A stretch of 32,891 nucleotides of DNA from an uncultured Erysipelotrichaceae bacterium (GCA_947167125.1 CAMVGT010000030.1:1-32891); one strand, 5' to 3'; shown: positions 6,800-13,771, counted from the first letter of the stretch. Program-made: numbers and translations. The notes: generated by a model not told the origin, from the letters alone.

Positions 6800-7983
6800 A
6801 AATCAGAAATTTGATAGAAGATGTCGGCGGAGCTTCCCGTGTAACCAAAAGAAGACAGGAACTGTTTGACAATGCGGAAGGGACATCAAAATACTATGAT
6901 CCGATTTCCGAAACAGCGAAAAAGCTCCATCCCGGAATGATCCGTCTGACGGTTTCAGAGATACGTCCTGCAGGAAAAACCGCAAAGACAATCCGCTTTG
7001 AAGCACCTGCTCTGCCGTATTTTCAGGCAGGACAGTTCCTTACATTGAAAATGAAGATCGGCAATTCCATTGTGACAAGACCGTATTCCATTTCCAGCGC
7101 TCCATTTGAAACACGCGGTGAACATCCGTTTGTGGAAATCACAGTCAGAAAACCGAAGGAAAACGGCTTTGCGGCAGATGAACTGCTGGAACATACAAAA
7201 CCGGGCGATGTGTTTGAAGGAGAAGTTGGACTTGGAGAATTTCATTATGATTCCATCCGCGACGCAAAGCATGTCGTCGCCCTTGCCGGAGGCAGCGGCA
7301 TCACACCGTTTGTCTCCATGGCAAAGGAAATCCGCTTCGGAAAACTCGATCTGAATCTGACAGTCCTGTACGGATCCGTCAATGCGGATGACATCATCCT
7401 GAAAGAAGAACTGGAACAGTGCGCATGCGATCGTGTGAAAATAGTCCATGTTCTTTCCGGTGACAATCCGGACTGGACCGGTGAAAAAGGATTCCTTTCC
7501 CGTGAACTGATTCAGAAATATTCAGACGGCGATACATCTTATTTCATCTGCGGACCGCAGGCAATGTATGAATATGTGAAGCAGGAACTGGAAGCTCTGC
7601 AGATTCCTAAGCGCAGAATCCGCTTTGAAGTTTTCGGACAGAGCGCTGATATTTCCCAATCCGAAGATTATCCTTCTGAACTCAAAGACAGAACCTTCCG
7701 GCTGAAAGTGAAGCAGGGAATTCATGAAACCGTCATTGACGCAAAAGCTTCCGAAAGCATCGCTGTCGCATTGGAACGTGTGGCTATGCCGGTTCATACC
7801 AGATGCCGCAGCGGTGCCTGCGGTGTGTGCAGAATCAAGGTTATGGATGGCAAATATTATGTAAGACCCGTCAATGACGGCAGAAGAGCGGAAGATAAAG
7901 AATTCAATTATGTCCATGCATGTTCCTGCTATCCGCTGAGCGATATGACAGTCAGAATCAATATTCCGGTTCTGGATGAATAA
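6796..7983 (+). CDS. Ferredoxin-NAD(P)H reductase fused to C-terminal 2Fe-2S ferredoxin
   Basis: This gene encodes 395 residues. An unusual N-terminal extension of about 45 residues comes first. An FNR-type module follows: flavin-binding RPYSIS at 95-100, NAD(P)-binding GGSGITP at 165-171 and CGPQAMY at 252-258. A plant-type 2Fe-2S ferredoxin domain lies at about 300-395, with C337, C342 and C345 (CRSGACGVC) and a fourth ligand at C376 or C378. Such proteins pass electrons from NAD(P)H via FAD or FMN to the iron-sulphur centre and on to a partner oxidoreductase in the cytoplasm. The 4-nt ATGA overlap with the preceding flavoprotein gene implies translational coupling and a shared complex. The N-terminal extension could be the docking part. 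Confidence 0.88.
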   Translation: MKIRNLIEDVGGASRVTKRRQELFDNAEGTSKYYDPISETAKKLHPGMIRLTVSEIRPAGKTAKTIRFEAPALPYFQAGQFLTLKMKIGNSIVTRPYSISSAPFETRGEHPFVEITVRKPKENGFAADELLEHTKPGDVFEGEVGLGEFHYDSIRDAKHVVALAGGSGITPFVSMAKEIRFGKLDLNLTVLYGSVNADDIILKEELEQCACDRVKIVHVLSGDNPDWTGEKGFLSRELIQKYSDGDTSYFICGPQAMYEYVKQELEALQIPKRRIRFEVFGQSADISQSEDYPSELKDRTFRLKVKQGIHETVIDAKASESIAVALERVAMPVHTRCRSGACGVCRIKVMDGKYYVRPVNDGRRAEDKEFNYVHACSCYPLSDMTVRINIPVLDE

Positions 7984-7996
7984 AGATTCTTAAGAT

Positions 7997-8038
7997 TGGC
8001 ATGACTGCTTCTGAAACAAAAATAACAGCAGTCAGCCA
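7997..8038. repeat. Imperfect inverted repeat before the double-glycine leader gene
   Basis: TGGC-a-TGACTGCT (7997-8009) and AGCAGTCA-GCCA (8027-8038) are inverted with one bulged base. No T-tract follows, so it is a poor intrinsic terminator. Its right arm reaches the -35 zone of the next promoter, which makes an operator possible. Confidence 0.4.
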
Positions 8039-8040
8039 TA

Positions 8041-8067
8041 TGCTATAATTTGCGATGAACGAAGGAG
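8041..8067 (+). promoter_or_regulatory. Extended -10 promoter and ribosome site of the 8078 gene
   Basis: TGCTATAAT (8041-8049) is a full extended -10. AAGGAG (8062-8067) lies 10 nt before ATG 8078. Confidence 0.65.
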
Positions 8068-8077
8068 AAATAAAATC

Positions 8078-8422
8078 ATGAAAACTGTAGGAATGAAAGA
8101 ATTTGCGGAAGCCATCGCTGCTGCAGGTTTAAAGGATAAGGCTGCTGAAGCTGCTTCAAAAGGAAAAGAAGCACTGATCGCATTCGCGGCTGAAAACGGA
8201 TTAGATCTGAAGATCGATGAAGCAGCAGGCACGCAGGCACTTGCGGATGATGCCCTGGACGCAGTCAACGGCGGCGTCGGTGAAGTGATCATGTCGCAGG
8301 AATGGTTCAAGTGGCTGATGTCCCTGCTCGGCCTTGAACAGGATGCCTTCAATCATGTGAAGAAGAAGGATACAGCTGCGAAGAAAAGCAGCGAGGATTT
8401 AAACGGAAAAATCGCTGGCTGA
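8078..8422 (+). CDS. Small protein with double-glycine leader motif (putative RiPP-type precursor)
   Basis: This gene encodes 114 residues. The N-terminal half is Ala/Lys/Glu-rich and helical. It ends in ALADDALDAVNGG (54-66), which resembles the LsxxELdxVaGG cleavage motif of Nif11-type and other double-glycine leaders. Cleavage after G66 would leave a 48-residue product starting VGEVIMSQEW. That product has no cysteine, few Ser/Thr, an amphipathic tryptophan-containing stretch (EWFKWLMSLLG) and a Lys-rich tail. No modification enzyme or peptidase-containing ABC exporter is in the window, so an unmodified bacteriocin-like or signalling peptide, or a cytoplasmic protein with a chance motif, are all open. 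It has its own promoter and terminator, so it is a monocistronic unit. Confidence 0.75.
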   Translation: MKTVGMKEFAEAIAAAGLKDKAAEAASKGKEALIAFAAENGLDLKIDEAAGTQALADDALDAVNGGVGEVIMSQEWFKWLMSLLGLEQDAFNHVKKKDTAAKKSSEDLNGKIAG

Positions 8423-8443
8423 TTCATTGCGGCAAATCATAGG

Positions 8444-8469
8444 AAATCCGGTGGAAGCCGGATTTTTTT
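8444..8469 (+). terminator. Intrinsic terminator of the 8078 gene
   Basis: Stem AAATCCGG/CCGGATTT (8444-8451 with 8458-8465) has loop TGGAAG and is followed by more T. Confidence 0.85.
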
Positions 8470-8509
8470 GTGTGCCTGACAGGCATGAAATCTGTACAGC
8501 GGTTTCAGT

Positions 8510-8532
8510 TATGATACAGACGCAAAGAGGAG
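8510..8532 (+). promoter_or_regulatory. -10 element and ribosome site of the HIRAN gene
   Basis: TATGAT lies at 8510-8515; the -35 is unclear. GAGGAG (8527-8532) lies 9 nt before ATG 8542. Confidence 0.4.
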
Positions 8533-8541
8533 AAAAAGAAG

Positions 8542-8877
8542 ATGGAAAAAGCTTATTTTACAATTACAGGAACACATTATTATTTCGGAAATGATTTCCT
8601 GGAACCGGGTATGACAGTGCGTCTGGTCAAAGAACCGGACAACAAATATGATCATGAAGCGATCAAGGCGGAAATGGACGGACTGGGAAAAATCGGCTAT
8701 GTCGCAAACAGTGTTTCAACCGTGATCGGTGAAAGCTTCAGCGCCGGCAGGCTTTATGACAAAATCGGCGATGTTTCTTACGGGAAAGTTCTGTATGTGA
8801 TGGACAGGGGCGTGCTGTGCATTGCGGATGTAAACAGAGAGCCTCTGATCAGCGAAACAGAAGAACCAGCCTTCTGA
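8542..8877 (+). CDS. Stand-alone HIRAN-domain protein
   Basis: This gene encodes 111 residues. The HIRAN signature is clear: ITGTHYYFGNDFLEPG, then VRLVKEPDNKYDHEAIKAE, then GKIGYVANSVSTV. In larger proteins (for example HLTF) this OB-like domain recognises DNA ends and is attached to helicase or nuclease domains. Here it makes up nearly the whole protein, with a short acidic C-terminal tail. The family often occurs alone in Bacillota with no assigned role. It has its own promoter and terminator between the double-glycine leader gene and the STAS group, and no helicase or nuclease is adjacent. A nucleic-acid-binding role is inferred from the domain only. Confidence 0.85.
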   Translation: MEKAYFTITGTHYYFGNDFLEPGMTVRLVKEPDNKYDHEAIKAEMDGLGKIGYVANSVSTVIGESFSAGRLYDKIGDVSYGKVLYVMDRGVLCIADVNREPLISETEEPAF

Positions 8878-8903
8878 AAATACACAACTGAACGTACTGA
8901 CAA

Positions 8904-8928
8904 AGGAACTGCTGCGGCAGTTCTTTTT
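8904..8928 (+). terminator. Intrinsic terminator of the HIRAN gene
   Basis: Stem GAACTGC/GCAGTTC (8906-8912 with 8917-8923) has loop TGCG and is followed by TTTTT. Confidence 0.85.
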
Positions 8929-8944
8929 CATCGGTGAATGAATT

Positions 8945-8956
8945 ATTAATATTAAT
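8945..8956. repeat. AT-only 12-bp palindrome
   Basis: ATTAATATTAAT is perfectly palindromic and lies about 35 bp before the -35 of the STAS promoter. It may be a binding site or chance in an AT-rich spacer. Confidence 0.3.
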
Positions 8957-8989
8957 GATGCTTAACATATGTTTTTTCTGAGTTACGTA

Positions 8990-9018
8990 TTGGAATTAAC
9001 CTCATTAGAAAATAAAAT
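8990..9018 (+). promoter_or_regulatory. Promoter of the first STAS gene
   Basis: TTGGAA (8990-8995) and TAAAAT (9013-9018) are separated by exactly 17 bp, a good housekeeping promoter. It gives a leader of roughly 65 nt. Confidence 0.6.
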
Positions 9019-9036
9019 AGAAGTAGCGTAGTTTTA

Positions 9037-9060
9037 TCTGATGCGGCATCAGACTGCCGC
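9037..9060 (+). promoter_or_regulatory. Leader palindrome with two competing hairpins
   Basis: TCTGATGC-G-GCATCAGA (9037-9053) is a perfect 17-bp palindrome in the presumed 5' leader. The overlapping GCGGCA (9043-9048) can instead pair with TGCCGC (9055-9060). The two folds exclude each other and lie about 15 nt before the AGGAGG ribosome site (9076-9081). It could be a DNA operator or a small RNA switch. Confidence 0.4.
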
Positions 9061-9089
9061 AGACAATGAAAATCACAGGAGGTTTCATT

Positions 9090-9389
9090 ATGCTCAATAT
9101 TGTTAAAACAGCTGAGGAAGGCAAAGTAACATATTCCCTGGAAGGAAGGCTCGACACCAATACATCCGAAGAGCTTGAAACAGATCTGACTGAAACCATT
9201 CAGGAAGCGGAAGAACTGATCATGGACTTTGAAAAGCTTGATTATATTTCTTCTGCCGGCCTCCGCATTCTGCTTGCGGCATACAAAGCAATGGTGAAAA
9301 AAGGCGGAATGAAAGTAGTCCATGTGAACAGCACAATCATGGAGATTTTTGACGTCACAGGATTCTCGGATATCCTGACGATTGAATAA
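9090..9389 (+). CDS. STAS-domain anti-sigma factor antagonist (first copy)
   Basis: This gene encodes 99 residues from ATG 9090, with AGGAGG 8 nt upstream. It is a single STAS domain of the SpoIIAA/RsbV type: the GRLDTNTSEEL start, the central FEKLDYISSAGLRILL with the phosphorylatable serine region S54/S55, and the HVNSTIMEIFDVTGF end. Such proteins bind an RsbW-like kinase when unphosphorylated and so release its target. The next gene, 134 nt downstream, encodes a fusion that contains both a STAS and an RsbW-like ATPase, an obvious partner. A second copy with a nearly identical C-terminal third lies inverted at 13475-13771. Confidence 0.92.
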   Translation: MLNIVKTAEEGKVTYSLEGRLDTNTSEELETDLTETIQEAEELIMDFEKLDYISSAGLRILLAAYKAMVKKGGMKVVHVNSTIMEIFDVTGFSDILTIE

Positions 9390-9523
9390 GAACGGCTGAT
9401 GCCTTATAAAAGAACAGATAAACGCTGAACAGGACAGACTTTTTCATGCGGCAGTGCCGTATATGCAATCTTACAGAGTACTGCCCAGAATGCCTTTGAT
9501 TTGGCAATGAAAGGACCGAAAAC
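9390..9523 (+). other. 134-bp spacer between STAS genes
   Basis: There is no clear terminator. It contains ATGCGGCA-G-TGCCGTAT-type dyad symmetry around 9446-9462, sharing ATGCGGCA with the leader of the first STAS gene. I see no strong promoter, so the downstream genes may be partly read from the upstream promoter. Confidence 0.35.
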
Positions 9524-11092
9524 ATGAGCGATGATATATTTACAATTGAGCTGAAAGGCAGAATCGATTCAGGGAATTCCCATGAAGTCGAAGAAAGTAT
9601 AATGAATCAGCTTTCCGGATATACCGGGAAGTCTGTCATTCTGGATGCGGAAGATCTGGAATATATTTCTTCTGCCGGTCTGCGGGTCCTTCTGCGGATT
9701 AAAAAAACATACCCGGATCTTCAGATTGTCAATGTCAGATCCGAAGTATATGAGATTCTTGAGATGACCGGCTTTACGGAAATCATGACTGTAAAGAAGG
9801 CATACCGTGTTGTGTCTGTCGAGGGATGCGAAGTCATCGGCCAGGGTGCCAACGGAACAATCTACAGAATCGACAAGGACAATGTTGTAAAGGTTTATAA
9901 CAATGCCGATGCGCTCGAAGACATCCAGCATGAACGTGAAGTCGCAAGACTCGCGCTGGTTCTCGGCATTCCTACCGCGATCTCCTATGATGTGGTAAGA
10001 GTCGGGGACAGCTATGGATCTGTCTTTGAACTTCTGAATGCGAGATCCTTTACCAAGATCCTGGTGAATGAACCGGAAAAGATGGACTGGTGCGTTGAGG
10101 AGTATGTAAAAATGCTCCGGAAGATTCACGATACCGTCGTTCCGGAAGGAAAGCTTCCTGACATGCGGCAGACAGTCATCGGCTGGGCTGAATTCATGAA
10201 GGATTATCTTGAACCGGCGGATGGGGAAAAGCTGCTTTCACTTGTAAAGGCAATTCCGCATGACAATCATATGATCCACGGTGATTACCATACAAAGAAT
10301 CTGGAACTGCAGAATGATGAAGTTCTTCTGATTGATATGGACACACTGGCTGTCGGCCATCCGATCTTTGAACTGGCGTCTATTTACAACGCATATATCG
10401 GCTTCTCGGAATACGATCATGAAGTGATCAAAAAATTCCAGGGCTTTGACTTTGAGACCGGAAAGAAATTCTGGCACAAAGTCCTTTCGGCATATCTCGA
10501 CACAAAGAGCGAGACAAAGATCAAGGAAGTCGAAGACAAGGCACGCATTGTCGGCTATACCCGGATCATCCGCAGATCCATCCGCAGAGGCGGCCTGGAA
10601 AATGAAAAGAGCAGAGCGGAGATTGAACTCTGGAAGAAGAATCTCGTCGAGCTTCTGCATAAGACCGATACATTGAATTTTGAACTGAACGAACTGGAAA
10701 TAGAAGCGGATATCGATAAGCTGCAGGAAGTTCTTTCCTTTATTGAAGAACATCTTTCCAAAACAGACTGCTCGCCCAAAGCAGAGATGCAGATCAGTCT
10801 TGCGGCAGAAGAAATCTTTGTGAATATTGCCAGCTATGCATACAATCCGAATAAGGGAAAGGCATGGCTCAGAATTGAAGTCTCAGATGAGCCGGTTACT
10901 GTAACGCTCACATTCACCGATCAGGGAATGCAGTATGATCCGCTCGCAAGACAGGATCCGGATGTAACGCTGCCGGCTGAAGCACGTGAGATCGGCGGTC
11001 TCGGCATCTTCCTTGCAAAACAGACCATGGATGATGTGATCTATGAATACAAGGACGGCAAAAACATACTTCAGCTGAAAAAGAATCTTTAA
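9524..11092 (+). CDS. Three-domain fusion: STAS - APH-like kinase - RsbW-like ATPase
   Basis: This gene encodes 522 residues. Residues 1-90 form a STAS domain with YISSAGLRVLL (S49/S50). Residues 100-380 form an aminoglycoside/choline phosphotransferase-fold kinase: glycine-rich GQGANG at 106-111, K123 in VVKVYN, catalytic HGDYHTKN at 252-259 and metal-binding LLIDMDT with D271. It resembles the TIGR02172 group. Residues 395-522 form an RsbW/SpoIIAB-type GHKL ATPase: N-box E429/E430 with N434, DQGMQYDP at 466-473 and GGLGIFLAK at 491-499. So the antagonist, an extra small-molecule-kinase-like domain and the anti-sigma/protein-kinase module share one chain. The kinase motifs look intact. Nothing marks it as an antibiotic resistance enzyme. 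A PHP gene follows after 19 nt and the EIIB-ROK fusion after that. Confidence 0.88.
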   Translation: MSDDIFTIELKGRIDSGNSHEVEESIMNQLSGYTGKSVILDAEDLEYISSAGLRVLLRIKKTYPDLQIVNVRSEVYEILEMTGFTEIMTVKKAYRVVSVEGCEVIGQGANGTIYRIDKDNVVKVYNNADALEDIQHEREVARLALVLGIPTAISYDVVRVGDSYGSVFELLNARSFTKILVNEPEKMDWCVEEYVKMLRKIHDTVVPEGKLPDMRQTVIGWAEFMKDYLEPADGEKLLSLVKAIPHDNHMIHGDYHTKNLELQNDEVLLIDMDTLAVGHPIFELASIYNAYIGFSEYDHEVIKKFQGFDFETGKKFWHKVLSAYLDTKSETKIKEVEDKARIVGYTRIIRRSIRRGGLENEKSRAEIELWKKNLVELLHKTDTLNFELNELEIEADIDKLQEVLSFIEEHLSKTDCSPKAEMQISLAAEEIFVNIASYAYNPNKGKAWLRIEVSDEPVTVTLTFTDQGMQYDPLARQDPDVTLPAEAREIGGLGIFLAKQTMDDVIYEYKDGKNILQLKKNL

Positions 11093-11111
11093 GGAATCCA
11101 AGGGTACATAT

Positions 11112-11975
11112 ATGAAACTGAACGGAAAAATAGACTTGCATATGCACACGACTGTTTCGGACGGAACAGACTCGCCGCAGGAAATTATCGCAAAAGTGAA
11201 AGACGCGGGTATCGTTTTCTTTTCAGTGACTGATCATGACGCCATCAAAGGAGGAAAAATCATTCCTCCTCTTCTTCAGGAAGGAGATCCGCTGTTTATC
11301 ACAGGCGTGGAATTCTCCTGCAAGGATGAAGAAGGCCAGTACCATATTCTCGGCTATAACTACGATCCGGATTCCCCTTCCATTCAGGAGGTTGTGGATC
11401 TCGGACACCGTTACAGAATGCAGAAGCTGCAGGAAAGACTGGATTTTCTGCAGAATGAATTCGGCTTTGTTTTTCCAAAAGAGGAACTGGAACAGCTGTT
11501 TTCAATGGACAATCCCGGAAAGCCGCATATCGGCAACATGATGGTCCGCTGCGGCTATGCGGAAACCAAAGAAAAAGCAATCAAAGAGTTTATCAACAAA
11601 AAACGTTTCCTTGATGAATATGTCAGACCCGAAGAAGCGATTGAAGGAATCCTCAAGGCAGGAGGCGTTCCGGTTCTTGCCCATCCGGCATACGGAAGCG
11701 GCGATCAGCTGATTCTGGGTGAGGTAATGGATCACCGTCTGAGAAAACTGATCGGATTCGGACTGGAAGGCATTGAAGCTTTCTATTCCGGTTTCTCAGA
11801 GAAGATTCACGCCAGCATGATGAAATTTGCGGAAACATATAATCTGTATGTCACAGCAGGAAGCGATTACCATGGCCGCAACAAGATTATCAGCCTTGCG
11901 GATAACGGGATGGATGAGAATGAAGAATATCCCGAAGGAATGGTCCGCTTCATGAAGCGTGTCGGTATCATCTGA
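11112..11975 (+). CDS. PHP-domain phosphoesterase (RNase AM / YciV-like)
   Basis: This gene encodes 287 residues. It carries the metal-binding motifs of the polymerase-and-histidinol-phosphatase fold: DLHMHTTVSDG near residue 8, VTDHDAIKG, the Glu of GVEFS, LAHPAYG and the C-terminal SDYHG. Length and the insert between the central motifs match the YciV/TrpH group. That group hydrolyses 3',5'-nucleotide bisphosphates such as pAp and acts as a 5'-3' exonuclease on RNA ends. It is cytoplasmic and uses two or three divalent metals. It sits 19 nt after the STAS-kinase-ATPase fusion and 36 nt before the EIIB-ROK gene, inside one operon. A dedicated link to the signalling proteins is inferred only from position. 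Confidence 0.87.
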   Translation: MKLNGKIDLHMHTTVSDGTDSPQEIIAKVKDAGIVFFSVTDHDAIKGGKIIPPLLQEGDPLFITGVEFSCKDEEGQYHILGYNYDPDSPSIQEVVDLGHRYRMQKLQERLDFLQNEFGFVFPKEELEQLFSMDNPGKPHIGNMMVRCGYAETKEKAIKEFINKKRFLDEYVRPEEAIEGILKAGGVPVLAHPAYGSGDQLILGEVMDHRLRKLIGFGLEGIEAFYSGFSEKIHASMMKFAETYNLYVTAGSDYHGRNKIISLADNGMDENEEYPEGMVRFMKRVGII

Positions 11976-12011
11976 AATACATCAATAAAGCAGAAATGAA
12001 GGAGGTACAGC

Positions 12012-13421
12012 ATGGACGCAGAAAAAAAGACGGACGCTCAGCTGATTGAATGGATCAGAAGCAGAAATCACGGCGGATATGAAGTTGAAGAAACGTCCGA
12101 AGAAAACCGGAAAGTTCTGACATTGCATACTTCCTATGCGACAGGAACCGTCAGGATCAATTATCTCGATTATGTGATTGCGGAATACATCATCGAAAAC
12201 CAGGAAGGTGAGAATGTATTTTATCTTCATTTTGAGCTGGATGATATTGAACATGCGAAGGATCTGTTTTCAGAGATGGAGGAATGCCTGCTGAAACAGA
12301 AAACCCGCCGCAAAAGAAATGTCCTGCTCTGCTGCACATGCGGACTGACAACTTCGTTTTTCGCGATGCGTCTGAACGAAGTGGCGAAGCTTCTGAATGC
12401 GGAAATGGAATTCACGGCAGTGCCGTATGAAAAAGTATTTGAATCCGCGGAAAGCCAGGACGCGATTCTGGTCGCACCGCAGATCGGCTATAAATGGAAA
12501 AGCATTCAGGAAATCATTACCGATAAAATCGTGATGAAGATTCCTGCGGCTGTCTTCTCCGCCTATGACGCCGGAGCGATGGTGCAGATGCTTGTAAAGG
12601 CTTTTGAAGAAGCCGAAGCCTCAAAAGAAGAAGTTTCAAAAGAAACAGAAAAAGAACATCTTGCGGCGGATGAAGGATCTGTACTGATTCTTTCCGTTAT
12701 TTATATGGAAGGCAGAAACCAGATTGCCTACCGTCTCTATGACCATAATGAACTGGTCAGGGAAAACCAGATCACAAAGGAAACCTATCAGCTCAGCGAC
12801 ATTACAGACGCATTGAGAACTGTCACAAGACTGAATCCGGAACTGCGTCAGATCTGCATCGTGACACCGGGCATGATCCAGAACGGCAAACTGACCTATG
12901 AGAATGTAGGAATCGCGGATTATGATCTTGTTTCAAAAGTAAAAGAATTCTTTGAGGGAGAAGTTTTCCTGTATAACGATGCGGATATGATCGCCCTGGG
13001 CTATGCCCATCAGCACTGCCCGGACGGCAGCTGCGCATTCTACTTTGTGCCGACCGGAAACTATGCCGGCAATATCGGCATTTCCGTCAACGGAACTCTG
13101 ATCCGCGGCAGGGGAAATATGGGCGGCAGACAGCTGGAAGCTGTAACGGATATCACAACCTTCCCGATGAATCCGTTTGCCCTGCAGAGAACACCGGAAG
13201 GCAACGTCGAACTTGCCGCAAGATATCTGACAGGATTGTTCTCCTATACCGGAATTGATCATATTGCCTTCTACAGCAAGATGATCCCCAATGCGGATGT
13301 ACTGATTGAAAAGATGAAAACCTTCATTCCGGAACAGTATATGCCGGAAATTGTCAGAGCGGAAAGCGTCAGGGATTATCTCTACGCCGGCGCACTGGCA
13401 AGCATTCACACACATCAGTAA
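12012..13421 (+). CDS. Fusion of PTS EIIB (lactose/cellobiose type) with degenerate ROK domain
   Basis: This gene encodes 469 residues, with AAGGAGG 7 nt before ATG 12012. Residues 1-100 are an unknown alpha/beta segment ending in a basic linker. Residues 102-200 resemble lactose/cellobiose EIIB: VLLCCTCGLTTS places C108 where the phosphorylated cysteine sits, followed by ILVAPQIGYKWKSI. After an acidic, Lys-rich linker (200-222) comes a ROK-like actin-fold domain. There the DxGGT motif is lost (LILSVIYMEGRNQ), but YNDADMIALG and a weak second phosphate loop (PTGNYAGNIGISVNGT) remain. It lacks the zinc Cys motif. I infer a PTS-state sensor or regulator rather than a working kinase or permease, since no EIIA or EIIC is present. 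It is the last gene of the STAS operon. Confidence 0.82.
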   Translation: MDAEKKTDAQLIEWIRSRNHGGYEVEETSEENRKVLTLHTSYATGTVRINYLDYVIAEYIIENQEGENVFYLHFELDDIEHAKDLFSEMEECLLKQKTRRKRNVLLCCTCGLTTSFFAMRLNEVAKLLNAEMEFTAVPYEKVFESAESQDAILVAPQIGYKWKSIQEIITDKIVMKIPAAVFSAYDAGAMVQMLVKAFEEAEASKEEVSKETEKEHLAADEGSVLILSVIYMEGRNQIAYRLYDHNELVRENQITKETYQLSDITDALRTVTRLNPELRQICIVTPGMIQNGKLTYENVGIADYDLVSKVKEFFEGEVFLYNDADMIALGYAHQHCPDGSCAFYFVPTGNYAGNIGISVNGTLIRGRGNMGGRQLEAVTDITTFPMNPFALQRTPEGNVELAARYLTGLFSYTGIDHIAFYSKMIPNADVLIEKMKTFIPEQYMPEIVRAESVRDYLYAGALASIHTHQ

Positions 13422-13443
13422 AGACTGATTAAGAGACAAAATG

Positions 13444-13467
13444 AAAACCGGAGCGATCCGGTTTTTA
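13444..13467. terminator. Bidirectional terminator between EIIB-ROK and inverted STAS gene
   Basis: Stem AAAACCGG/CCGGTTTT (13444-13451 with 13458-13465) has loop AGCGAT and is followed by T on the plus strand and TTTT-rich sequence on the minus strand. The genes converge here. Confidence 0.85.
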
Positions 13468-13474
13468 TCATGGC

Positions 13475-13771
13475 TTATTCAATTGTCAGAATGTCAGTGA
13501 AGCCTGTAATCTCGAAGACTTCCATGATCGTGCTGTTGACGTGAATGATTTTCATGGAGCCCTGATTCCGCATAACCTTCTGTGCGGAAAGAAGCACTCT
13601 GAGACCAGCGGAAGAAATATATTCCAGTTTCTCAAAATCAAAGATCAGACTTTCAATGCCATTCAGCACATTCTTGAGATATTTTTCAAGCTCGGGGGAA
13701 GTCGTTGTGTCAAGACGTCCTTCCAGCAGCATTGTCAGTTCCGTATTGTTTAATATATGGTCAATCTTCAT
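13475..13771 (-). CDS. STAS-domain anti-sigma factor antagonist (second, inverted copy)
   Basis: This gene encodes 98 residues. ATG 13771 is preferred because AAAGGAG lies 11 nt upstream; the in-frame ATG at 13804 has none. It is one STAS domain with FEKLEYISSAGLRVLL. It is strongly similar to the copy at 9090-9389: GRLDT, the serine region and HVNSTIMEVFEITGFTDILTIE match with only conservative changes. The two therefore arose by duplication and bracket the fusion-protein operon head to tail. It has its own promoter and can supply a second antagonist for the RsbW-like module under separate control. Confidence 0.9.
   Translation of the reverse strand: MKIDHILNNTELTMLLEGRLDTTTSPELEKYLKNVLNGIESLIFDFEKLEYISSAGLRVLLSAQKVMRNQGSMKIIHVNSTIMEVFEITGFTDILTIE

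Noticed and set aside
8078-8422. Complete RiPP biosynthetic cluster
   Set aside because: Only the leader-like gene is present. The neighbouring redox genes and HIRAN gene are separate transcription units and are not known RiPP enzymes.
9620-10680. Aminoglycoside resistance determinant
   Set aside because: The APH-like motifs are inside a STAS/RsbW fusion. The fold is shared with choline and protein kinases, so resistance is not supported.
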